Of a stretch of 64,000 nt of DNA, positions 32,429 to 44,109 are shown in pieces. How positions within the stretch are numbered: position 1 is the stretch's first letter; each line of letters opens with the position of its first letter. The notes under the pieces were generated by a model that was not told the origin of the DNA, searched no databases, and saw nothing but the letters and a program-made list of their open reading frames with translations. Source of the stretch: Bisporella sp. PMI_857 (lineage: Eukaryota; Ascomycota; Leotiomycetes; Helotiales; Helotiaceae); assembly GCA_021307315.1 (NCBI GenBank), contig JAJSPD010000033.1, positions 372,001 through 436,000 of the forward strand. Reading direction: 5' to 3'. A program made the translations under genes and the position numbers.

Positions 32429-34204
32429 ATGATGAGTAACTCATCTGAAAACGACTCGGTCGAGCCAAAGGGCCACGCGGAAATGATTGAGCGTAGCGTC
32501 ACAGTAATTCCGGTGCCTGATGCTCTCAGAGTTGACGGCGGTCTTGTGCTTGGAACCGAAGGCTTAGCCAGCTCCGAAGGCCTCAAATTGGCCAAAGATG
32601 GACATGTAAGCTGTTACGAGCACCCTCCTATCCTAGCACAGCAAGCTAATTTAGAACTTCTCAGACCGTTTTGATCCCTCAGCCATCGAACCATCCGGCC
32701 GATTGCTTGAACTGGCCATCCGCAAAGAAACACCTTGTGCTTTTCACCATCGCATGGGGAGCGCTATGTGCAGATTTCGTAGGGGCGATCAGCTCAGCTC
32801 CCATCATTTTCCAAGCAGAAGAATGGAATCTCTCACTCGATGAGGTCAACCGGCCAACCAGCATTGTCGTTCTTATCCTGTATGAAGACATTTAAGATCT
32901 CCCATAGAACTTGATGACTGATTCTACCACAGAGGGTTATTCGGCCTAGTCTGGGTCCCCATGGTATCTTATTGGGGCCGAGCACCAGTCCTCTTCTGGA
33001 CCGAATTCTTCAGCTTTTTCTTCACCGTTGGAACGGCCCTCTCACCCACCTATAAAATATACTTCATAATGCGCTGTCTGAGCGGAGCCTTCCTCACAGC
33101 AGCTCAAACAATCTCCCTCGCTTTCCTAAAAGACATGTTCTTCTTCCATGAACGAGCACGCAAGATCGGCCTCTGGGCTTGTCTATACATCTGCTCGCCG
33201 TACATGGGTCCCATGATGGGAAACTTTGTTATTGGCAAAACTCATAGATGGGAAAATATTTACTGGATGTGCACAGGTGTACTTGGACTCCAGCTCGTCT
33301 TCCTTGTTGCCTTTGTTGACGAGACCTGGTTCAATCGAGCCATTCCCAGCCAAGAACAGCCTGAACGACCACAGGCCTTTCTTGCGCGAATGTCTCGCCT
33401 GGTTGGGATTTGGCAGATTCAAAACCACACTGGATATTTCTCAACTATCATGGACACATATCGAGCGCTGGTTGTGGTTGTTTTGCAACCTCATTTCGCA
33501 TTGATTGCTCTCTCATAGTAAGTTCAACCGCTTTGGACTTGAATGACAAACCTAACCCAACGGTTTTTTTTTCTAGTTTCCTACTTTTCTGCTGGATTAT
33601 CGGAATCAATATCACCACATCTATCATTTTTGCCACACCTGTAAGCTACGGAGGATATGGCTACGACAACATTAAAGTCGGATACCTCCATTTCTCAGTC
33701 ATCGTTGGAATCATCCTCGCTGAATTCTTCGGCCACTACTTCAACGACTTCCTGGCACGCCAATATATTCACAAGCACCACGGCATCTTCAAGCCGGAAG
33801 CCCGCCTTTGGCCCATTTATATTGCGGTAGTCTTCAATGTGCCGGGACTCGTCCTAGTGGGTCAAACGATACACCATCATCTGAATGTAGCTGGTGTAGT
33901 GATGGGTTGGGGAATGTTCGGTTTCGGAATCATGCTTTCCTCAGTCGCTGTTACGGCTTATTCTCTCGACTCCTTCCCAATGGCGCCAGCTGAGGTGGCG
34001 GCATGGCTCAATCTCGCTCGAACCATGGGCGGATTTGCTGTCGGGTTCTTCCAGGAGCCTTGGGGCAAGAAATCGGGCTATGATGTTAGCTTTGGGATGC
34101 AAGGGTTGATTGCTGGCCTTTCCATTATTCCTGTTGTGCTTGTTCACTTGTATGGCGCTCGCATGAGGTTGAAGACTTCAATGACGTACTCGAAAGACAT
34201 CTAA
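32429..34204 (+). CDS. MFS transporter (DHA1-like drug/proton antiporter class)
   Basis: Four exons, 32429-32605, 32665-32879, 32933-33517 and 33577-34204, join in frame to 534 residues. The introns have GTAAGC, GTATGA and GTAAGT donors and CAG/TAG acceptors. The N-terminal 70 residues are hydrophilic. Hydrophobic segments then follow in pairs, for example LVLFTIAWGALCADFVGAIS, GLFGLVWVPMVSYWG, GLWACLYICSPYMGPMMG and FLLFCWIIGINITTSIIFA. WGRAPVLFWTEFF matches the loop 2-3 region (G-R-R/K motif, here altered) of the family. It probably exports or imports a small organic compound across the plasma membrane. Its divergence from the hydroxylase suggests it handles a substrate or product of that pathway. 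Intact. Confidence 0.85.
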
Positions 34205-34610
34205 GTCCCCAGCCGAAATGCTGTGGTTACCGGGCAAACACGAAAGTGTATGCTGGTTTGTTTGTTAATATTCTTTAGAGCGACGACGCAGATTTGGTGG
34301 CACTGGCACTAGGAGTCATAACTTAAGACTTTGTTAAATAATTGTACTTCGCGTTTTATAAAAGCGCTATATGGAATTGTATGATTTCAATAGATGTTTG
34401 AGTGCTTTTACAGTCCACGTTACTCGGTTATGGTTTACAATTTCCTTCAACTCAGGTGACCGGCTTCCTTGAAGTTCTTTCTACTTTACAGTTACTACGA
34501 CAGAATGCACTTGAACCCCTGAAGCTATATTCACCAGTCAATTCTCATATAAATCCATGCAAAAGGTTACGCTGGGACACACAAATCTCTATTCAAGCAC
34601 ACCAACTATA

Positions 34611-35340
34611 TTACTCATAAACAATCTTGTTCACACGCCTCCCCAATTTTTCAATTTTAACCTCCACAACACCTCCCTGCACCAACCAATTCGGCGCCTC
34701 CATTCCCAGCGCCGCACCTCCCGGCGTACTGGTCATGATCGCCGTCCCCTTCTGCAACGTCTGTCCCTGGCTCAGGAAAACCAACAAATCTAAGACCCCA
34801 AACAGTAGGTCACTGGTATTGGTATCCTGTCTGACCCCGCCATTGACCAACGTCTTCAACTGCAAAGCATCCGCAGCTCCAACCACAGAAGGGATACAAG
34901 CATTGGGCCAATGGGAGCAAAAGTGTCGAAGGACTTCACGAATGACCGTTGCGGTATTGCTCCAGCGAAGGCCGGGTCGCGTTGCCAGGTTCGTACTGAG
35001 ACGTCATTGGAGGGTGCGTAGCCTGCGATGTAGGAAAGTGCTTCTTCTTTCTTGATATTTTCCCCTATTTTGCCTATTATCATTGCCTGTTAGGTTGGGT
35101 TAGTCAATGAAAGAAGTTGATGTAGGCGGGAGGCACGAACAAGTTCTCTCTCGTAATCTAGAATTTTTCCCTGGGCGATCGAGGGAACGAGGACAGTGGT
35201 AGCTGCCGGTGTCGATGTTACTTCTGCATTGCCGTAACGAATATTGGGTACCCGAAGTTGTGGTTTCATGATACCACAAGAGATCTTGAAGCTCGCCTGG
35301 CCCCAGTAAGCGGCTTGGCTCAGGGGCCAAGGTGGGGCTA
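34611..35340 (-). pseudogene. fumarylacetoacetate hydrolase (FAH) family, frameshifted
   Basis: From high to low coordinates the minus strand reads VPSIAQGKILDYEREL. A GTTCGT...CAG intron of about 57 nt follows, then MIIGKIGENIKKEEALSYIA, GYAPSNDVSVRTWQRDPAF and KSFDTFAPIGPMLVS. The frame then changes by one base at about 34890, and VVGAADALQLKTLVNG, VRQDTNTSDLLFGV and TLQKGTAIMTSTPGG follow to the stop at 34611. DYE-x-EL and GY-x-x-x-NDVS are the metal-binding and conserved blocks of FAH enzymes, and MTSTPGG is the C-terminal signature. The region before VPSIAQ also changes frame, and the N-terminus is missing. The family hydrolyses or decarboxylates acylpyruvates at the end of aromatic ring cleavage. 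One to two indels make this copy non-functional unless they are sequencing errors. Confidence 0.75.
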
Positions 35341-35849
35341 GCGTCATGCAATGTGGGGCCAACGCTAACTAACATGGAAAAGTCTGGGGATCACCCACAG
35401 TGGGACAAAACTTGATTGTTAGTGCGCATTCAAGGAGGTACGAAATGAAATGTCCCATGGGCATTATTGTGTGTGCGGTTAGTGCGGTACTTGTACAGGG
35501 TGATGGTAAGGAGAGCTGGGGATTGACCACGAATATGGGTAATCCTCTCACTATCCCCATCTTTGGTACTTCACCCCGATCAGTTGTGGGGTCCTGCTCG
35601 GAAGTTTATGGGCGTGGATGGCAGAAACTAAATCTGAACTCGGATATCTGGCGCCGTTTGCCTGGGATTTTATGTGCAGGATGCAATGATCTCTAAGCTC
35701 CCTAGCGATATTTGCCTTGTGTGTGTTATATATGTCCCCGTATCGGATGCCCTTGACGTGTCGCTTGTGCAAGTTATACCGGTTCAACTTCGTATTTCTA
35801 TACCTCCAAGTACTCTATTCGCCGAGGCGAGCACTATTCATACTGTACC
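35341..35849. other. intergenic
   Basis: No supported gene, repeat or element. It is the promoter side of the carrier gene starting at 35850. Confidence 0.45.
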
Positions 35850-36859
35850 ATGGCGACCCTCACAGAAAGTATCCTAAGAGGAGAACTCAAGTCCACTAAG
35901 AAAGTACCTCATGAGAAAAGCCAAATCCACTACCCCTTCTGGTTTGGAGGCAGCGCAGCCTCAATGGCAGCGTGTATAACCCATCCACTCGACTTAGGTA
36001 AGTTTCGTTTCCTGTCTCGTTTAACTACCTTCTTTACATCACCCACCCAGTCAAAGTACGACTCCAAATCCTCCAAACTCCGGCTTCAAAGTCCATGCTC
36101 CGAATGTTCCCCTGCATTCTCACTTGCGAGGGGCCTCGTGGTCTTTACAGTGGCTTTACGGCAGCGCTCATGCGCCAAATGACCTATTCAACCGCTCGTT
36201 TCGGCGTTTACGAGGATCTGAAGCATCGCTGTACACCGCACCCAACGCCGTCAAATCCGACGCCAAAGCTGTCGATACTCGAAATGACCTTATTGTCAAG
36301 CGCCTCTGGGTTCATTGGGGGTGTGGTTGGAAATCCTGCAGATGTGCTGATTGTGCGCATGCAATCTGACGGCGGCAAACCTGCGGAATTGAGGTACAAT
36401 TATAGGAATGCGATAGATGGATTGATACGAATGGTTCGTAAAGAGGGATATAGCAGTCTCTTTCGCGGGGTGGGACCGAATGCTAGTCGTGCTTGCTTGA
36501 TGAATGCGTCGCAGCTGGTTTCGTACGATATTTTCAAGGCTCTTTACATGAAGCATTTCCGGCTTGAGGATAATTTCGTCACGTACCTTGCGGCGTCGGT
36601 TTCAGCGGGTTTGGTTGCGACGACTGTCTGCTCTCCGGTGGATGTTATTAAAACGAGGGTTATGAGTGCTAAGAATGTGCCGCTTATGGGGATATTGAGG
36701 AGGACTGCTAGAGTGGAAGGCTGGATGTGGATGTTTAGAGGTTGGATACCGAGTTTTATCAGGCTGGGTCCGCAGACCGTATGTACAATGCTATTCTTTG
36801 AACAGCATAAAAATGTATACAGACAATGGAAAGGAATAGATAAGGGGGTGGAGATATGA
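35850..36859 (+). CDS. mitochondrial carrier, dicarboxylate type
   Basis: Exons 35850-35997 and 36051-36859 join across a GTAAGT...CAG intron of 53 nt, giving 318 residues. The three mitochondrial-carrier signatures are present: HPLDLVKVRLQ at the first intron, NPADVLIVRMQ, and SPVDVIKTRVM. Each follows an odd-numbered membrane helix. The blocks GLYSGFTAALMRQMTYSTARFG and SLFRGVGPNASRACLMNASQ fit the Dic1 subgroup, which exchanges malate or succinate for phosphate or sulfur anions across the inner mitochondrial membrane. Intact and of normal length. In this setting it could feed ring-cleavage products such as succinate or fumarate into the TCA cycle, but that is inference. Confidence 0.85.
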
Positions 36860-37306
36860 GACTAGTATTCCTTTTGCAGTGTGAATTTTCCAGCGTTATG
36901 TAGGGAATTATTGAACCTTGAAGTATCGAAGTCCCTGAAATATCTTGTCGCCATAGGCTACCCTTTTCTCGGTGCTCATATCACAAGAGGGCCGTACCAA
37001 ACTTTGCTTTTGGTATCACATCACGTCAGTGGTAACCAACGCAAGCGAGTCATCACTTCTCCGCTATACGGTCTTCTCGAGCTGGAGGAGCATGAATGTT
37101 CCCCGCCCCAGTCTCCTCCTTTCCTTGACTACTAGTAGTAGAATCTTACAAAGTGCAGCATTCCACTGAATCACCCGCTTGAATCTTCAGTATATATCGA
37201 CCACATGGGACGCAGATTGTTTGAGCGAATCACATAATAGGAAAGACTGCAAACCTGACAACCCAACTTTCGAGCCTGACGACATACCATATACAAAGTA
37301 CATCCT
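36860..37306. other. convergent intergenic region
   Basis: This lies between the 3' ends of the carrier gene and the transcription-factor gene. No feature is recognised. Confidence 0.45.
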
Positions 37307-40300
37307 TCATTGACCGCCTTCAATTCCAAGATCACTCATTATCCTGAGTGACTGTGCAAATCTCGAGGAACGCCATTTGCCCAAATCGTCGAGTAAGTGC
37401 ACATAGTTGAGCATTATCTTTCGTGCCGTGCTTGCACCGCCAAGCTGGTCCTCTCCAGCAAAAGTCACTGGTCCACTGTGCCGTAAGAAGTCGAGTACTG
37501 CATTGTTCGAGGCTTGCGGGGATTGACAAGCCAAATTTAGAGTAGACAAGCCGTTCTCTGGTGGGTAATGCAAACCCTCACCTCCAATCGTCGCCCAATC
37601 AATGTCTTGAAGTAATTCGAAAACCTGGGAATTCTGATCTTCTTCTCTTTGCTCAACCACAAAGAGATACATACAGAGCACAATAGCGGATACGAATATC
37701 AGACGATCTAATCTGGCTATATTTGATATGCGTGGTCGCGACGAAGATAGAATCCGGAATACCTGACTTGCGTGAAGTACTGCTCTTCGAGCACTGCTGG
37801 ACCTTGACCATTTGGTAACAGCTACCATAGCAGCACGAGCAGGCTCCAAACCCTCGCGGCCAGAAGCAATTTCCAGGAGATCCAGATCTGCCGATAGAAC
37901 CATGCCCAGATTGTTCCATGCCATCATTATCAACGTATCCTTGCCTCGGAATATATCGGCATATTTCGAAGGTATCAGCAAGATGGCTTTGAAGATATTT
38001 TCGTTCATTGGGTCCCTTGCTAGTGTTTCTGCGGGACTGCACGACACTGATCTCCATAGTGTGTCTTTTCCACTGGGCAGTTCGAGAAGGGCAGCAGCAA
38101 TTTGCAGGTATATAATACCCACTATGGATTGCATTGACGATAGATCTAGCGTGGGCGGCGCAGTTGCTGGGAAAGTTTGAACCCGCAGTCGTGGCTGAAT
38201 CAATGGCATACCACGCTTCGCAGCTTGTAGGAATCTTGAGAAGGTTGGGGCCTCAAATAAAGCGGCATCACAGGTCAGATGCAGCTCAACCTTGCTCATA
38301 TCTAACGCTCCTCCGCTACCCATTATTCGTGTACATGCTGCGTCAATCCATAAAAGAAAGTGAGTTAGGCTAAACCCCCATTAGTCAACTCTACTGCGTG
38401 CAAGCAAATAACCTACCGTTTTATAGACTCGGCACGAGCCCAAATTTTCCACGAGCTTTCATGGTCGGAAGGCGCTATTTGAAGTTGCAAAGCAAGGTCA
38501 TCCCCGAGGTAAGCGGCAAAAAGCCCATGCTTTTCTGAAATCTAAAGACAAAATTAGATCAGGTTTCAACACATTCAGTCTCTTTCGCTTCTTACATGTA
38601 GCATTTGAACACTAAGCATATGAACCTGGTAATCTTCCACGTCAACCTGTTGCTAATCATCAGCAGAGCTCGACTGTCTCGGCCGAGTGCTTTACACATG
38701 CTGAAAATCCGAGGCCTAGATAAACGACCAGCAAAGCGGACGCTATTGCCATAAGAAGCTCCCATGACTCGCAATGGCCAAGGGCTCGGGACGCTAAATT
38801 GTCATGACAGAACTGTATCAAACTCTGCACAACGTGTAAGCACCGCCCATGTTAAAGGAAAGGGATTCTTTGAACGTCAGTACCTTTTGGTAGCGAAGAA
38901 CGAAAGGTTTCGAACCCTCCGGGTACAACAAAGCGAGGCCAACAAGACACATCGGAAACAGTAATGAAGTTGGAGTTGTACTTGCATCAAATGTCGCTTT
39001 ATGTATGAAGGGCATGGGAAAATACTGGAAAAAGAAGTCTAAACTGGCGTCAAGCACCTCCCTCGTTAGGAATCCATCAGCTGAGAGTACTGGTATTGAT
39101 CTTTCCATCTCGTGTTCGGACTGAGTTTGAGGAGGTGTAGAAATAGACTCAAGCTCGGTCGTCCGTTCGCGATAGGCCCTATCATCGAGATCTTTGCAAA
39201 ATGCAATCAGGTCTTTTCTACAATCCTCGTTCATACCCCATTTAGAGGCCTTGGTCCCTTCCGTCATTGCTTCTGGGGGGCTAGGGATAGCGGATCGAGA
39301 CTGTGAGAATATATTATCTACTCCATGCTGGGCGACTTTACCCCAGAGAGACCAAATAATTCGTACGCCAGGTGCTGATCGTCGACCTCTCCATAAATTC
39401 CGAACCTGCTGTGTTTGCTCATCGGAGAGGAAGGTCTGATTACTGCCATTCTTGTCTTTATGAAGGGGAGATGTTGACAATGGCACGCCGGGGGTACCGA
39501 GGTCTAGGCCATCCAGCATGCCAGGGCTGAAGTAACCATATGGGTTGAAGTCTGTTTCCATCCGAAAGATATCTGTATCAAAATTGCCGCCTCCAGTCTG
39601 TGGAAATACCGATGATAACTGGGGGTCTAGGAGAGGCCGAAACTGAGCCGGTGTAGACTGATGTGCGCCACCCTCCCTACTAAGTGACTTCAACCGTTCC
39701 TGGTCCTGCGTTGTTGGCTGAAACGCAAATGATTCCGTGGTGTGGTTTCTGAATGACCCATCTGCAGCGACATGGAATTCCCCTTCCTGAGTAGCATTCT
39801 GAAGATTGGGGACACCCCCGGTGTCTCCTCTAGGTATCAGAGACGAAATTGACAAGTCTTGTTGGGTGATATCGTTCAGTTCATTGTGTCTGACGTTGCT
39901 CTGCATACTCGAACTGGTAGAATGCATTCCAGGACATGTATCCAAGCCAGCAAGAGGTTGTCCCTGCCGTGACTGTGTCTGTGGAATAGACGCCACAGGC
40001 AAAGAATTGCTGATGCTGGGTAACAAGTCTGAGTGATCCGATGGACGTCGATCGTGTCCAGTTGAAGCCGCACCGGGGGGTGATAAGTTGAATTGTTGTT
40101 CCTGATTTGGGGAGAATCGTTGACTGTCAGGTAAAATGAAGGAATTTGAATCATGTTGATTAAAATTGTTGCCGCTATCTTGACTCTGAGGTTCGGAAGA
40201 AATATCTACAGGATTGCTGTTTAGGATAGTGGAGCGTCGCGCATTCTCATGGTTCTCCAGACGGTGTGTTTGGATATGTCGAGCGAGGACATCACTGCTC

Positions 40301-40612
40301 ATTCGCTATCAGATACTGGGCCACCAAAGGGAGAAGGGCGGAAGGATGTCAAGATTTTACCTCCTGCCATATCTTCTGGAACATTTCGGGCAGCCGAAGG
40401 GGCGCTCGCCAGTATCTGCAAGACTCAAGTCAGCCCGTGGGAGTGTGGAGTGTCTATCGACACGTTGACCACGAAATAGCGATGCGATATCTGCTAGACT
40501 CACGTGTTCTTTGATGGCGCCTTAGATGCTCCTGCTTCGTGAAAGTGCGATCGCAAAAGCTGCATTTCTTCGTGTTACCATGACGACGCATGGGCATGTG
40601 CTGGTCTTGCAT
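37307..40612 (-). CDS. C2H2 zinc-finger transcription factor with fungal-specific TF domain
   Basis: Seven exons join in frame: 40504-40612, 40361-40415, 38844-40297, 38696-38793, 38596-38646, 38417-38541 and 37307-38369, giving 984 residues. The introns are 47-88 nt with GT-AG ends. The first two exons and the start of the third encode two tandem C2H2 fingers: CSFCDRTFTKQEHLRRHQRTH, then CPKCSRRYG-x-SDVLARHIQTH, with the standard TGERPF linker. A long glutamine-, serine- and asparagine-rich middle follows. From about residue 450 on is a fungal_trans-type domain, with LDFFFQYFPMPFIHKATFD, ESWELLMAIASALLV, EDYQVHMLSVQML and THFLLWIDAACTRI. Such proteins bind DNA through the fingers and regulate neighbouring metabolic genes. 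It is the likely local regulator of the 29-44 kb block. Confidence 0.88.
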
Positions 40613-41199
40613 GGCAGGTCCGCAGGGCTCCAGGAGCGGCGTAGCGCCCTCAGCCTAGACGATACTCGAGCTTCGCATCCAAACCCCAAAGGTGTTGTAA
40701 CCTACCCCTCCACTTTCGTGGTGGTGGTGATCTGTATTGTGTGCTATTAGTGAAGTGAAGTCGGGATGTCGTCTTGCTGCAGGCTCTCAAACGGGAATAG
40801 GCGGGGTAATAAAGTTTGCAAGTGCCGTAGCCCGGAACGGAAACGCAGAATCTCCAACTTCGCTTAGAGTAGAGATCTCGTGACCGAGTTAATGGCTTCT
40901 GCTTTTTCAGGGTTCTAGATATACTTCGAGATGTGGATCTCTAGACTTTAACTTAACAATGAAGCTAAGATTGGAACTTCTGTAGAAATGGGGTTTCAAT
41001 GGTAGCGCAGATGACGCTGGAAGACGGCCTGTGCGCCGTAATTCTCGGTAAATTGGCCACCACTCCTGAAACCCCAGCGTCCATACTGCTATCTGGTTGG
41101 CCAGTTCTCCGCGGTCAGCTCGTGGCTGCCACCATACAGGGATTATGGACGGTTGACCGCCAAGCACTTGGGAGTAAATACTCATTGTTAAACTATCAA
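40613..41199. other. intergenic upstream of transcription factor
   Basis: The promoter side of the minus-strand TF lies here. A 92-codon frame at 40907-41185 on the minus strand has no family resemblance and I do not call it a gene. Confidence 0.4.
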
Positions 41200-42704
41200 T
41201 TACGAAAATAACTGCTGAATACCATTCATAACTTTAGCCTCATCAGAACCAGCCGACTTCCCTGCAGCTGTGTGCAAAAGATGATTCCTAGGCAGAACGC
41301 CGGCATTCTCGAAGCTCTTATATGTCTCCACCCAAGTCTCATATGTATCATCATGTCTATGCCAACCGAATTTCCGTGCTTTGGACATGGTGGAGATGGT
41401 AGGCCACGCCTTACCCGTAGTCCAGTCTAAGAATCCCCAGGTTCCCCATTCGATTGCTTCGGGGTTACCTCCGTATTTTTTGCAAATAGATTCCCAGATT
41501 GGTTTCTTATCTTTGGACCAATCCGCCATTTTGAGACCGTTGCCAAACTTTTGATCAGCCCCGAGTTCGAGAAATTCGGTTTGTGGAGGGATCTGTTTCA
41601 CATTCAAGTTAATTCACTTCTTGTCAAATAAAGTAAAAGGAAAACAGGAAGATTTTCAGTGGAGTGACTTACATCAACCCCGAAATATTTCCCTATCTTT
41701 TGGAAGAAATATCTCCAAACGAAACAATCCCCATTTACGTGAACGAAATCTTCGTTTTTGGTGTGCTCGTTTGTGGTTGCCCAGACGGAGATATCGGCCA
41801 GTCCTCCGGCGAAGGAATTGTCATCGACAGCATTGTAGACGTACTTGTTTCCAGGGAAAATTGGGACTTCGCCTTGTTCTTTGCAGACAAGTATGTAGAG
41901 AGCTAGGGTGAGTGCTTGGGACATGCCATTTTCTAATTTTAGTTCCATCAACAAAAATTTCTTTCTTCAGTGAAAATGAAGATTATGGAGAGAAAGACTG
42001 ACTGCCTGGGGTGAAACCAATGATGGCATTAGGTCGAATGACATTCCAAGACCATTTTCTTTGCTTGTGTAGAGCGAATAGGAAATCTTCTTGGTCATAA
42101 TAAAAATTCTCCCCCTTGTCATCGTAGCGTGACATGCCCTCATGCAAAGGGGATTCCGTAGGACCCAGATGAGCACCATAATGCTTTGGACACCCACGAG
42201 TCAGCAATCACCAACACAACAACCTAAGTAGTCAACCGAAAAATAGAAATACACACCTTCCCACCCGTCTGCAAGCAAACTCTTTGTAGCGAGTCTCCAG
42301 CGACAGTATCAATAGCAGTCAGGAAATTCTTAAACAGAGGTACGTTCATCTCCTTAAGCTTCGAGAAATCATCCGTGTGAACATATGCGGCGAAATAGGC
42401 GTGTGTGACTTCTTTGCACAGCGGTTGCATGGTTTCCATGATATCATCAACGGGTTTGAGGAAATCTATAGACAGGAATTCAACTCGAGGGTCCTGCCAG
42501 TAGTTCTTCAAGGGACTTCTGGAAGACACTACAATTCGTGACCTGATATGGTGTCAGTGTCCTCGCCCTGCAATGCCTTTCCTCTGCGGCCTCCTCGACT
42601 TACCATTCGGTCTTTGGTTGTCGGATCAGGTATTCGACAAGGGCATTCCCACTCACGCCATTGCAGCCAGCTATGAAAGCTACTTTTGGTGCTGGGAGAG
42701 GCAT
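41200..42704 (-). CDS. SDR reductase of the progesterone 5-beta-reductase/iridoid synthase-like (PRISE) group
   Basis: Five exons, 42604-42704, 42257-42542, 42003-42183, 41673-41932 and 41200-41592, join in frame to 406 residues. The introns are 61-80 nt. The N-terminus MPLPAPKVAFIAGCNGVSG carries the Gx(N/T)GVxG NADPH loop of PRISE enzymes, followed by the IVVSSRSPL strand. LQTGGKHYGAHLGPTESPLHEG, NFYYDQEDFLF and WSWNVIRPNAIIGFTPG match the catalytic region, with tyrosines in the YYDQED block. Family members reduce the C=C bond of enones using NADPH in the cytosol. The gene appears intact. It lies between the transcription factor and the broken acyl-CoA dehydrogenase. Confidence 0.85.
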
Positions 42705-43139
42705 TGTTGTTGGTTTGCAAAAAGTGGCTCGTTGCTGAAGCTGTGGGTTGATAGATGTTGTTGGATTGGAGGATATGGAGCAGAGAACTGGAGTAGGAAA
42801 TGGAGATAGAGATTTTTGGAACGGCTAAATTTGGAGAGTTAAGATGAACAGATTCCGATTTTGAGCCAGTCCGTAGAAGTGGGAGATCCATGCATTGTCT
42901 ACCTATGCTCAACACTACAAGGCGAGATGGACATGGAGACCAGTGCGGGGTGCGGGACGGTAAGTGGACCAGGTCATGTGCACGCGCAAAGGAGTGTAGT
43001 CCATAAGCCTCACATCCGTATTTTGAAGTGCATTTCAACAAGGCTATTCAATGTGGGGCACCACACGTTGGAAGTGGGGGGCAGCTAATGCGGCTACCAG
43101 AGCCTCTGTAGTCGGAAATAGGCGCACCCCACGTCCCGC
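42705..43139. other. intergenic
   Basis: The promoter side of the reductase. The N-terminal part of the acyl-CoA dehydrogenase that should lie here is absent. Confidence 0.45.
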
Positions 43140-44109
43140 TGCGGTGCCACCGAAAGCGTGACCAAGAAAGGATATCTTTCAATTTCTGGCGCCAAAACTT
43201 GGATTACGAATTCTCCCATCGCAGACTTATTTGTCATCTGGGCAAAACTTCAAAGCACGGGAAAGATTCGAGGCTTCCTCATCGAGCGTGATCAATGTCC
43301 TCCCGGCACACTGGAAACACCTGTACTTAAAGACAAGAATGGCCTTCGAGCCCCAATCACCGGCACGATTCAACTCGACGAATGCCCTGTACCCGAAGAA
43401 AACATCCTCCAAGTAGAAGGTCTCACAGGTCCATTCAGTTGTCGGAATTCCGCACGATACGGAATTGCATTCGGCACTATGGGAGCACTTGAGGATTGTA
43501 TTGATCGAGCTCGGACATACGCTTTGGATAGGAAACAATTCAAGGGAAATCCAATTGCGAAATGTCAGCTTATACAGAAGAAACTTGCTGACACTCTTAC
43601 GGATGCTGCTTATGGTGTTTGGCTGCCACACAGGTTGGGAGACTAAAGGATGAGGGTTTGGTGGCTTCGGAAATGACTTCTGTTATTAAGAGACGGAATT
43701 GTGATAGAGCTCTGCATGGCGCGAGACTGTAAGTCTTTGACTGTGGGAATGGGCTTGAGTTCTTTGTTTGCTGATAGCTGCCAGGTTACAAGAAATCTTT
43801 GGAGGGTAAAGTGCCTTCCACATTGTGAGGCTGCTTTTGATAGAATATTAACAATGTCTTCAGCAACGCCGCTTCTAACGAATATTGCATCGGTCGGCAT
43901 CCGCTACTTCTGTAGGAATAAGAACAAGAAATTAACTTTCAGCAGGTCGCCACGTCGCAAATCTCTTCGTCACTCAGACATACGAAGGACAGTCAGATAT
44001 TCACTGTAAGGCCTAAAACTCTGCCACACCCCCTCAACTACTTACATGTTTACAGCCTTAATCATTGGAAGAGCAATTACAAGTCTCCAAGCATTCTGTA
44101 AGGACTAGA
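43140..44109 (+). pseudogene. acyl-CoA dehydrogenase (glutaryl-CoA dehydrogenase-like), 5'-truncated and frameshifted
   Basis: The frame starts abruptly at KKGYLSISGAKTWITNSPIAD and continues with VIWAKL, GFLIERDQCPPGTLETP, YGIAFGTMGALEDCIDRAR, YALDRKQFKGNPIAKCQLIQ and KKLADTLTDAAYG. A one-base deletion at about 43620 shifts the frame into ATQVGRLKDEGLVASEM. After introns the frame gives HGARL, LQEIFGGNAASNEYCIGRH, VANLFVTQTYEGQSDIH and finally IIGRAITSLQAF, ending near 44109. Relatives are about 400-430 residues; the first 150, including the N-terminal helical domain, are missing. The catalytic glutamate region TYEGQSDIH is present. The enzyme class oxidises glutaryl-CoA or similar acyl-CoAs in mitochondria. 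This copy is dead. Confidence 0.75.

Noticed and set aside
40907..41185. A 92-codon minus-strand frame
   Set aside because: No family resemblance, no splice context, ends at an arbitrary point between two well-supported genes.
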